A stretch of DNA of 64,000 nt from Streptomyces sp. NRRL F-6676 (lineage in GTDB: Bacteria > Actinomycetota > Actinomycetes > Streptomycetales > Streptomycetaceae). This document shows, one piece after another, positions 57,100 to 64,000 of this stretch. Location of the stretch: positions 1 to 64,000 of the forward strand of contig NZ_JOHS01000002.1 in assembly GCF_000725625.1 (NCBI RefSeq). The letters are read 5' to 3'. Below the pieces are notes generated by a model that saw only the letters and a list, made by a program, of their open reading frames with translations, was not told where the DNA came from and searched no databases. The first letter of the stretch is position 1. Every line of letters begins with the position of its first letter. The translations under genes were made by a program, and so were the position numbers.

Positions 57100-58797
57100 T
57101 CAGCTCCCCGCCCGCAGCAGCGCCGCCACCAGCGGGCCCGCCGTGTCGCCGCCGTGGCCGCCGGCCTGGACGACGCCGGCGCCTGCCAGGTCGCCCTTCC
57201 AGGCGGTGAACCAGCCGTTGGGCTGCTCCTGGTTGTCGACCTCCGCCGAGCCCGTCTTGGCGCCGTCGTCGGGGCCGAGGCCCGCCATCGCCTCGGCGGC
57301 CGTGCCCGCCGCCGCCGTGTAGTGCAGGACCTCCTTGAGCTGGGCCCGCACCGACGCGGACATCGTGCGGCCCGCCTTCGCCAGCGTGCGGTGGTCCACC
57401 GACGGGGCGACCAGGTACGGCTGGTGGAAGACGCCCGTCTTCGCCGTCGCCACCACCGACGCCATGTTGAGCGGGTTCATCCGCACCCCGCCCTGCCCGA
57501 TCAGCGACGCCGCCATCTGCGCCCCGCTCTGCACCGGCACCGAGCCGTCCAGCGAGGGCACGCCGATCGCCCAGTTGTTCCGGCCCAGGCCGTAGACCTG
57601 CTGGGCGACCTCGGTCAGATCGCCGTTGTCCAGCTTCTCCGCCTGGCTGATGAAGGCCGTGTTGCAGGAGCGGGCGAAGCTCGCCTTGAACGTGCCGCCG
57701 GTGATCGAGAACTTGTCGTCGTTCTGGAACTTCCAGCCGCCGTAGGAAGAGTATTTCGGGCACGGGTGCGGCTTGTCGGCCGAGGCCAGGCCCTTCTCGA
57801 ACAGCAGCGTGGAGGTGATGATCTTCATCGTGGAGCCGGGGGCGAGACTCCCCTGGAGCGCCACGTCGAAGCCGTGGCCCTGGTTGGCGACCGCGAGGAT
57901 CTCGCCGGTCGAGGCCCGCGTCAGCACCACCGACGACTTCGCCTCGGTCAGCACCTCCTGCTCCGCCTTGGCCTGGAGCGCCGGGTCGAGCGTGGTGCGC
58001 ACGGTGCCGGGCGTGCCCTCGGTCAGCGTCACCAGGGTCTTGTCAGGCGTCTTGCCGGGGGTCGTGCCGGGGGTCTTGGACGCGCCCGGCTCCCCGCTCG
58101 CCCTGTCGTCCTTCGCCGCCTCGCGGACGATGCGCAGTTCGACGCCCGCCGTGCCGCCGGCCTTCTTGCCGTACTTCTCGCGCAGTCCGTCGAGGACCGT
58201 GCCGAGCGAGGGGTACTTCGCGGTGGTCAGTTCGCCGCCCGCGCGGTCCACCGCCTTGATCGGCGGGGTGCCGGCCGGGCCGGTGACCAGACGGTCGCCG
58301 TCCTCCAGGTCCGGGTGGAGCACCGAGGGCCGCCAGCCGACCACCGGCTCGCCGTCCTCCGAGCGCCGGACGACGGTCAGCTTCGAGGAGTACGACAGCG
58401 GCTTGGCCGTGCCCTTGTACGACACGGTGGCCTTCACCGTGAACGGCACCGTCGCGCCCGACCGCTTGCCGCGCGTGAGCGTCAGCTCCGTGAGGCGGGC
58501 GTCCTTGTGATAGCCCGTCAGCGCCGCCTCCGCCGCCTCGGGGTCGTCCGTCGCGGCGGCGGCCCGCCCGTCCTTGCCGCCCTGCCAGGCGGTGAGGAAG
58601 GCGGTGGCCGCCGTCCGTACTTCGGCCGCGGAGAGCGGGCCCTTCTTCACGGCCTTGTGCTCGGCCGTCGCCGCCGTACGGTCGCCCGACGCGCCGTACA
58701 CGGCGAGCGTCCCGCCGACGACGGCCACGGCCGCCACGGCACCGGCGATCAGCGGACCGCGCCTCTTGCGCTCGACGGCGCGCCTTCTTCTGCCCAC
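57100..58797 (-). CDS. Penicillin-binding protein with MecA_N domain (paralogue 1)
   Basis: A 565-residue membrane-anchored D,D-transpeptidase that cross-links peptidoglycan. One membrane helix near the N-terminus, an NTF2-like MecA_N domain (about 50-155), a dimerisation region and a transpeptidase domain with GSTMK (Ser322), SCN and KTGSAE intact. It contains a small Thr/Pro/Lys-rich repeat (GASKTPGTTPGKTPDKT) before the catalytic domain. GTG 58797 with GGGA upstream is preferred over TTG 58809. The neighbouring gene encodes a close paralogue. Confidence 0.92.
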   Translation of the reverse strand: MGRRRRAVERKRRGPLIAGAVAAVAVVGGTLAVYGASGDRTAATAEHKAVKKGPLSAAEVRTAATAFLTAWQGGKDGRAAAATDDPEAAEAALTGYHKDARLTELTLTRGKRSGATVPFTVKATVSYKGTAKPLSYSSKLTVVRRSEDGEPVVGWRPSVLHPDLEDGDRLVTGPAGTPPIKAVDRAGGELTTAKYPSLGTVLDGLREKYGKKAGGTAGVELRIVREAAKDDRASGEPGASKTPGTTPGKTPDKTLVTLTEGTPGTVRTTLDPALQAKAEQEVLTEAKSSVVLTRASTGEILAVANQGHGFDVALQGSLAPGSTMKIITSTLLFEKGLASADKPHPCPKYSSYGGWKFQNDDKFSITGGTFKASFARSCNTAFISQAEKLDNGDLTEVAQQVYGLGRNNWAIGVPSLDGSVPVQSGAQMAASLIGQGGVRMNPLNMASVVATAKTGVFHQPYLVAPSVDHRTLAKAGRTMSASVRAQLKEVLHYTAAAGTAAEAMAGLGPDDGAKTGSAEVDNQEQPNGWFTAWKGDLAGAGVVQAGGHGGDTAGPLVAALLRAGS

Positions 58798-58906
58798 GGC
58801 TTCCCGCAACCCTTCGCTGTTCCCCGCCCCTGCCTCGCACGCTCCGTGTTCCCCGAGGAACGCGACGAGGCCCTCAGCCTAAGGGCGCGGTATGACAGCG
58901 GGGACC

Positions 58907-60523
58907 TCAGCCGGCGCTTCGCAGCACGGCTGCGACGATCGGACCGGCCGCGTCGCCGCCGTGACCGCCCTCCTGGGTCATCGCCGCGGCCGCCACGTCG
59001 TCGCGGAACCCGGTGAACCAGCTGTTGGACTTGGCCTGCCCGTCGACCTCCGCCGAGCCGGTCTTGGCGCCGATGTCCCCGCCGAGCCCGGACATCGCCT
59101 GCGTGGCGGTGCCCTGGGTCGCCGTCATCCTCATCATCTGCTTGAGCTGGCTGGAGGTGTTGGCCGGCAGTCCCTTGGCGGTGGCGAACTTCCGGTCGTC
59201 CAGCTTCCGCGAGACCAGATACGGCTGCCGGAACGAGCCCGTGATCGCCGTCGCGGTCACCGAGGCCATGTTCAGCGGGCTCATCTGCACCTTGCCCTGG
59301 CCGATCGCGTTGGCCGCCCGGTCCGGACCGCTGGAGGCCGGGACGCTGCCGTCGAACGAGGTGATCCCGGTGCTCCAGTTGTTCCGGCCGAGCCCGAACC
59401 GGTCCTGCGCCTCGTTCATCAGCGAGGCGTCGGTGAGCGGCTTCTCGTCGATCAGCTTGATGAACGCGGTGTTGCAGGACCGCAGGAAGCTGTTGGCGAG
59501 CGTGGCCGACTCGTTGGAGGTCATGCCGGCGAGGTTGTGGAAGGTCTGCCCCTGCCACACCGCGGTGTCCGTGCAGGGCGCCGGGCCGTTCATCGACGTG
59601 ACCCCGTTGTCGATCAGCATCGCGGCGGTGACGATCTTCATGGTGGAGCCGGGGGCGAGCTGGCCCTCGAAGGCCGCGTTGAACTGGTCCTTGCGGTGGT
59701 TGGCGACCGCGAGCACCTCACCGGTGCTGGGCTTGACCGCGACGACGGAGGACTCGGCGTACTCGCGCACCGCCTTCTCGGCCGCCGCCTGCGCGCTCGC
59801 GCTGAGCGTGGTGTGCAGCTTGCCGGGGGTGCCCTCGGTCAGCGTGGCCAGCGTCTCGTCGGCCGCCGAGCGGTCGCCGCGCCGGATCTGCAACTCGATC
59901 CCGGGCTTGCCGCCCGCCTTGTCGCCGTACCGCTTGCGCAGGGTGGCGAGGACGGGGGTGAGCGAGGGGTACTTCTCGCCGGTGAGCACCTTGCCGTCGC
60001 GGTCGACCGCCTCGATGGGCGGGGTGGTCGCCTCGCCGGTCACCAGGGTGTCGTCGGCCCGCAGGTCCGGGTGGATCACGGACGGCTTCCAGGCGACCAG
60101 CGGGTGCCCCGTGGCCTTGCCGCGCACCACGTTCAGGGCGCTCTTGTACGACAGCGGCTTCGTCTCGCCCTGGTAGGTCACCTTCGCCCGCACGGAGAAC
60201 GGCACCGTGGTGCCCTTCGCGGTGCCGGGCGTGATGTGCACGTCGGAGATGTGCGCGTTGCTCTTGTAGGCGGTCAGCAGGTCGGTGGCGGCCCCGGACA
60301 TGTCGTCGGTGCTGTCGGCCGCCTTGGCGGCGTCGCCCTTCTCCCAGGCCGTGAAGAACGTACTGCTCGCGTCCTTCACCTCGTCCGCCGAGAGCGGCCC
60401 GGTCTTCACCTCCGTGCCGGTGTCGCTGACGGCGGTCACGAAGCTGTACGCCCCGTACCCGGCGCCTCCCACCATCACCACGCACACCGACGTGATGATC
60501 GCGGCCTTGGCCCCCTTGCGCAT
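58907..60523 (-). CDS. Penicillin-binding protein with MecA_N domain (paralogue 2)
   Basis: A 538-residue paralogue of the previous protein with the same order: membrane helix (8-30), MecA_N (about 45-140), dimerisation region and transpeptidase with Ser293-x-x-Lys296, Ser349-Cys-Asn351 and Lys487-Thr-Gly. Long identical blocks (GPLSA, EGTPG, LAPGSTMKI, AKTGSAEVD, GGHGGD) show a tandem duplication. MecA_N-type enzymes are the group to which low-affinity, beta-lactam-tolerant PBPs belong. It lies about 110 bases upstream of paralogue 1. Confidence 0.93.
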   Translation of the reverse strand: MRKGAKAAIITSVCVVMVGGAGYGAYSFVTAVSDTGTEVKTGPLSADEVKDASSTFFTAWEKGDAAKAADSTDDMSGAATDLLTAYKSNAHISDVHITPGTAKGTTVPFSVRAKVTYQGETKPLSYKSALNVVRGKATGHPLVAWKPSVIHPDLRADDTLVTGEATTPPIEAVDRDGKVLTGEKYPSLTPVLATLRKRYGDKAGGKPGIELQIRRGDRSAADETLATLTEGTPGKLHTTLSASAQAAAEKAVREYAESSVVAVKPSTGEVLAVANHRKDQFNAAFEGQLAPGSTMKIVTAAMLIDNGVTSMNGPAPCTDTAVWQGQTFHNLAGMTSNESATLANSFLRSCNTAFIKLIDEKPLTDASLMNEAQDRFGLGRNNWSTGITSFDGSVPASSGPDRAANAIGQGKVQMSPLNMASVTATAITGSFRQPYLVSRKLDDRKFATAKGLPANTSSQLKQMMRMTATQGTATQAMSGLGGDIGAKTGSAEVDGQAKSNSWFTGFRDDVAAAAMTQEGGHGGDAAGPIVAAVLRSAG

Positions 60524-60699
60524 GCCTTTCAGCCCCTCCCGGCTCTACCGTGCACCCTCGACTGTAGGGGGCGCGTGCGGCACCTGTGGCAGATGTGACC
60601 CTAAGTTGTCCTAAGAGTCATCAGATCGCTGACCCCCTGTCCAGCCCGCTGAACTCCGGTGCTGACCCTGCCGATTAGGGCCGATTAAGTACGTACCGG

Positions 60700-62469
60700 T
60701 CAGATCCATGTGTCCAGCCACATCCGTGAGCGCCAGTCCTCGATGGGGATGGCGTTCCCGGTGAACAGGGGCCAGAAGTAGATGAAGTTCCACGCGATCA
60801 GCAGCACCAGCGCGCCCGCCCCCGCCGCGCCCGCCACCCGGCGGCGTTCCGAGGCGCCGGGCGGCCCCAGGATGCCGCCGATCATCATGGCCACCGCCAG
60901 GCACAGGAACGGCAGGAAGACCACCGCGTAGAAGAGGAAGATCGTGCGGTCCTGGTAGAGGAACCACGGCAGGTATCCGGCCGCGATGCCGCAGGCGATC
61001 GCGCCCGCCCGCCAGTCGCGGCGGAACGCCCAGCGCCACAGCACGTAGAGGATCGCCAGACACGCCGCCCACCACAGCAGCGGGGTGCCGATCGCGAGCA
61101 CCTCGCGGGCGCACTTCTCGGTCGCGTCGGCGGGGCAACCGTCCTGGCCGGGGGAGGGCGACTCGTAGAAGTACGAGACCGGGCGCCCGAGGACCAGCCA
61201 GCTCCAGGGGTTGGACTGGTACGTGTGCGGCGAGTGCAGATTGACGTGGAACTCGTAGACCTCGTGCTCGTAGTGCCACAGACTGCGCAGCCACTCCGGC
61301 AGCCAGGTCCAGCCGCTGCCCTTGCCCGCGCCGGTCGCCCAGTCGCGGAAGTAGCCGCCCTTGCCGTTGTCCGGGGAGAGGATCCAGCCGAGCCAGGAGA
61401 GCAGATACGTGGCCAGGGCGACCGGGACGGTGGCGAGGAACGCCAGGCCCGTGTCGCGCTTGAGGACGGTGAGGTAGGGGCGCTCGGCGCCCGCGACCCG
61501 GCGGCTGCCGACGTCCCACAGCACGGTCATCACGCAGAACGAGACCATGATGTACAGGCCGTTCCACTTGGTGCCGATCGCCAGGCCCAGCATCAGCCCG
61601 GCCGCCCAGCGCCAGGGCCGCCATCCGAGGCGGGTGGTCTCGGCGATGTACGCGTCCGGGCGGACGCGGCCGTCCGGATCCGCGGGCAGCGCGGCGGCCA
61701 GCCGTTCCCGTGTCCGGTCCCGGTCGAGGACCAGACAGCCGAACGCGGCCAGCACGAAGAACATCAGCACGCCGTCGAGCAGCGAGGTCCGGGCCATCAC
61801 GAAGGCGAGGCCGTCCACCGCCATCAGGGCGCCCGCCAGGCAGCCGAGGAAGGTGGAGCGGAACAGCCGGCGGCCGATGCGGCACAGCAGCAGCACCGCG
61901 AGGGTGCCGAGCAGCGCGGTCATGAACCGCCAGCCGAACGGATTGAACCCGAACAGCAGTTCGCCCAGGCCGATGACGTACTTGCCGACCGGCGGATGCA
62001 CCACGTACGCCGGGTCCGTGGGGATCGCCACGTGGCCGTCGTGCTGGAGGATCAGGTCGTTGGCGTTCTTCGCCCAGTTGGCCTCGTAGCCGTTGTGGAC
62101 CAGCGCCCAGGCGTCCTTGGCGTAGTACGTCTCGTCGAATATCACCGCCCGGGGGCTGCCCAGGTTCCAGAACCGGATCACCCCGGCGAACAGCGTCACC
62201 AGCAGCGGGCCGCCCCAGCCGGACCAGCGCCGGATCCGGTCGGCGAGGCCGGGGGCCAGCCCGAGCGTCGCCCACAATCGCGGGCCGGGCTCGGCGAACG
62301 GCGGCACGAGCCGGGTCCGTACGTCACCGGCGGCGCCGGCGGCCGGGGCGGCGGCACCGCCCGGTGGGGCCGCGTAGCCGAAACGGCGCAGCCGCTGCTG
62401 CCACGCGTGCTGCCGGTCCTGGGCGGCCGGGCTCTGCCGGGTGTCCGTGGAGGACGCGGTACTGGTCAC
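60700..62469 (-). CDS. pmt: Protein O-mannosyltransferase (PMT family)
   Basis: A 589-residue polytopic enzyme that moves mannose from polyprenyl phosphate mannose to secreted proteins. FDETYYAKDAWALVHNGYE carries the catalytic Asp-Glu; HPPVGKYVIGLGE and MALL-type helices follow as in actinobacterial Pmt. About eleven membrane helices. The start is GTG 62469. It is divergent from rsmI with 103 bases between, as recalled for S. coelicolor. Protein glycosylation is needed for some phage receptors and antibiotic tolerance in Streptomyces. Confidence 0.93.
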   Translation of the reverse strand: MTSTASSTDTRQSPAAQDRQHAWQQRLRRFGYAAPPGGAAAPAAGAAGDVRTRLVPPFAEPGPRLWATLGLAPGLADRIRRWSGWGGPLLVTLFAGVIRFWNLGSPRAVIFDETYYAKDAWALVHNGYEANWAKNANDLILQHDGHVAIPTDPAYVVHPPVGKYVIGLGELLFGFNPFGWRFMTALLGTLAVLLLCRIGRRLFRSTFLGCLAGALMAVDGLAFVMARTSLLDGVLMFFVLAAFGCLVLDRDRTRERLAAALPADPDGRVRPDAYIAETTRLGWRPWRWAAGLMLGLAIGTKWNGLYIMVSFCVMTVLWDVGSRRVAGAERPYLTVLKRDTGLAFLATVPVALATYLLSWLGWILSPDNGKGGYFRDWATGAGKGSGWTWLPEWLRSLWHYEHEVYEFHVNLHSPHTYQSNPWSWLVLGRPVSYFYESPSPGQDGCPADATEKCAREVLAIGTPLLWWAACLAILYVLWRWAFRRDWRAGAIACGIAAGYLPWFLYQDRTIFLFYAVVFLPFLCLAVAMMIGGILGPPGASERRRVAGAAGAGALVLLIAWNFIYFWPLFTGNAIPIEDWRSRMWLDTWI

Positions 62470-62572
62470 CGCGCCATCGTAGGGAACGGCGCTGTGTGAG
62501 TCCCGTGCAACCACGGATCGGCCGCGGACGGGGGCGGCCCGCGCGGCCCCGGGGCCCTGGGAGGATGGGGGA

Positions 62573-63421
62573 GTGACTGGAACCCTCGTACTCGCCGGCA
62601 CGCCCATCGGTGACGTGGCCGACGCCCCGCCCCGGCTCGCCCAGGAACTGGCCTCGGCCGATGTCGTCGCCGCCGAGGACACCCGGCGGCTGCGCCGGCT
62701 CACGCAGGCCCTCGGGGTGCAGCCGGCGGGGCGCGTCGTGTCGTACTTCGAGGGCAACGAGAGTGCCCGGACGCCGGAACTGGTGGAGGCGCTGGCGGGC
62801 GGCGCCCGGGTGCTGCTGGTCACCGACGCGGGCATGCCGTCGGTCTCCGACCCCGGGTACCGGCTGGTGGCGGCGGCCGTGGAGCGGGACGTGCGGGTGA
62901 CGGCGGTGCCGGGGCCGTCGGCGGTGCTCACCGCGCTCGCCCTGTCCGGGCTGCCGGTGGACCGGTTCTGCTTCGAGGGGTTCCCGCCGCGCAAGGCGGG
63001 CGAGCGGCTCGCCCGGCTGCGGGAGGTCGCCGACGAGCGCCGCACCCTCGTCTACTTCGAGGCGCCGCACCGCCTCGACGACACGCTCGCCGCGATGGCG
63101 GAGGTGTTCGGCGCGGAGCGCCGGGCGGCGGTCTGCCGTGAGCTGACCAAGACCTACGAGGAGGTCAGGCGCGGCGGCCTGGGCGAACTGGCGGCGTGGG
63201 CGGCGGAGGGGGTGCGCGGCGAGATCACGGTGGTGGTCGAGGGCGCGCCGGAGCGGGCGGAGGCGGCGGTGGACGCGGCGGAGCTGGTCCGGAGGGTGCG
63301 CGTCCGTGAGGACGCGGGGGAGCGCCGCAAGGAGGCGATCGCGGCGGTCGCCTCCGCGGCGGGCGTCCCCAAACGGGAGGTCTTCGACGCGGTGGTCGCG
63401 GCGAAGCACGCGGGTGGTTAG
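62573..63421 (+). CDS. rsmI: 16S rRNA 2'-O-ribose C1402 methyltransferase RsmI
   Basis: A 282-residue SAM-dependent tetrapyrrole-methylase-fold enzyme that methylates 16S rRNA position C1402. VLAGTPIGDVADAPPR, VVAAEDTRRLRRL, LVTDAGMPSVSDPGYRLV and GPSAVLTALALSGL are the family blocks. The start is GTG 62573 after GGGAGG. The length is normal. Confidence 0.95.
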   Translation: MTGTLVLAGTPIGDVADAPPRLAQELASADVVAAEDTRRLRRLTQALGVQPAGRVVSYFEGNESARTPELVEALAGGARVLLVTDAGMPSVSDPGYRLVAAAVERDVRVTAVPGPSAVLTALALSGLPVDRFCFEGFPPRKAGERLARLREVADERRTLVYFEAPHRLDDTLAAMAEVFGAERRAAVCRELTKTYEEVRRGGLGELAAWAAEGVRGEITVVVEGAPERAEAAVDAAELVRRVRVREDAGERRKEAIAAVASAAGVPKREVFDAVVAAKHAGG

Positions 63422-63873
63422 GGGGTGGTTAGAGGGTGGTTAGGGGGGCGCCCAGGAACTCGGGGGGTGCCTGTGCGTGGGCGGGTGCGGCTGCGTCGTG
63501 GCGTGTCGCGCAGTTCCCCGCGCCCCTTGAAAGCAGGGGGCGCCCCCAGCTTTCGCGGCTCCGCCGCGTGGACGCGAACAACCACGACGCACCCGCGCCC
63601 CCATGCTTTCAGGGGCGCGGGGAACTGCGCGATCAGCCACGACGGGTCTGCACTCGTCCGCGCACCTGTGCCCCCGCGTTTTCAGGGGCGCGGGGAACTG
63701 CGCGATCAGCCACGACGGGTCTGCACTCGTCCGCGCACCCACGCCCCCGCGTTTTCAGGGGCGCGGGGAACTGCGCGAACAACCACGATGCACCCGCACT
63801 CGCCCGCCCACTCGCGCCCCCGAGCTCATAGGCGCTCCACGCCCACCGCGACCCCCCCCAACCCCCGGAGGGA
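63422..63873. repeat. Repeat-rich gap with a 73-bp tandem array
   Basis: After rsmI a copy of the dispersed hairpin element CGCGCAGTTCCCCGCGCCCC (about 63507-63528) faces inverted copies at 63611, 63684 and 63757. The last three form a tandem array with an exact 73-bp period containing AGGGGCGCGGGGAACTGCGC, then GATCAGCCACGACGG, then CTCGTCCGCGCAC. No gene is seen in this stretch. Confidence 0.9.
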
Positions 63874-64000
63874 TCAGGCGCCCAACCGCGAACCGCAGTG
63901 GGGCCATGGCGCCGAACCCCGGTGGACGTACAGTTTTTTCGCCCGGTACGTCTGCTCGTCCGCCGGCGCGGACTCCGGGCGGCCCTGGCCGCCGAGGTCG
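63874..64000 (-). CDS. 3' end of an unidentified gene entering from the right edge
   Basis: On the minus strand a frame open at the right edge ends in a TGA at 63874-63876. About 42 codons are visible, and nearly all end in G or C. The peptide ends APADEQTYRAKKLYVHRG...PHCGSRLGA. I do not recognise it. Confidence 0.5.
   Translation of the reverse strand, partial: DLGGQGRPESAPADEQTYRAKKLYVHRGSAPWPHCGSRLGA

Noticed and set aside
63600..63790. CRISPR array at the right end
   Set aside because: The whole 73-bp unit repeats, including the part that would be a spacer, and no cas gene is near. It is a tandem copy of a dispersed hairpin element.

Overview
The window reads as a stretch of the conserved chromosome of a Streptomyces species. 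GC content is very high. Codon third positions are almost all G or C, and GTG, TTG and apparently CTG starts are common. Several genes belong to Streptomyces-typical families: an HrdD-type sigma factor, an SsgA-like protein, SepX/GlpR, DUF6227 and tandem MecA_N-type penicillin-binding proteins. From memory, the order (hrdD - deoR/fruK/fruA - L,D-transpeptidase - mscL - galU - moeA - sepX - tRNA-Ala ... ssgE - two PBPs - pmt - rsmI) resembles the core region around hrdD in S. coelicolor; I could not check this by alignment. I saw no integrase, transposase, phage gene, CRISPR array or PKS/NRPS gene.

Layout. 0-5 kb: a secreted M6 metalloprotease, then a TetR regulator with paired palindromes upstream of it, a DHA2 drug exporter and a MarR regulator. 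5.1-7.2 kb: a LigB/DODA dioxygenase broken by a 4-bp duplication, then hrdD behind an excellent sigma-R promoter. 7.6-12.8 kb: a WYL regulator and the fructose operon (DeoR regulator, fruK, fruA). 12.9-21 kb: envelope and metabolism genes (DUF6227, lipoprotein L,D-transpeptidase, P1 peptidase, MscL, a SAF-domain protein, MTA phosphorylase, an FmdB zinc ribbon and an MFS exporter). 21-26 kb: a CPA1 antiporter and a penicillin acylase.

27-33 kb: galU followed by a tightly packed run moeA/glp - moaC - mog - rimJ-like, then sepX/glpR and a tRNA-Ala(CGC). The MoeA-like protein next to SepX/GlpR suggests a link between the gephyrin-like Glp protein and cell division. 33-38 kb: a FtsX-type ABC exporter divergent from a histidine kinase/response regulator pair. 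38-41 kb: a GNAT enzyme, a membrane-anchored protein with a HEPN-like tail, and exonuclease III. 41-45 kb: a Baeyer-Villiger monooxygenase - hydrolase - SDR operon facing a MerR regulator across a perfect 20-bp palindrome. 45-52 kb: a tricorn-type protease and a TetR/MMPL exporter pair.

52-55.5 kb: an SsgA-like protein and a nickel/cobalt ECF transporter (NikMN-Q-O). Its promoter carries a Nur-type box and it appears to be translated from a leaderless mRNA. 55.5-63.4 kb: DUF1876, a beta-lactamase-family hydrolase, two tandem MecA_N penicillin-binding proteins, protein O-mannosyltransferase and rsmI. The last 600 bases hold a 73-bp tandem repeat array built from a hairpin repeat that also occurs at several other places in the window, and the end of an unidentified gene.

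A recurring theme is in-frame tandem repetition inside genes: the FruA linker, the MTA phosphorylase N-terminus, the SAF protein, SepX, an ABC ATPase glycine tract and the penicillin acylase spacer. All gene calls rest on reading motifs and context by eye; no database search was run.
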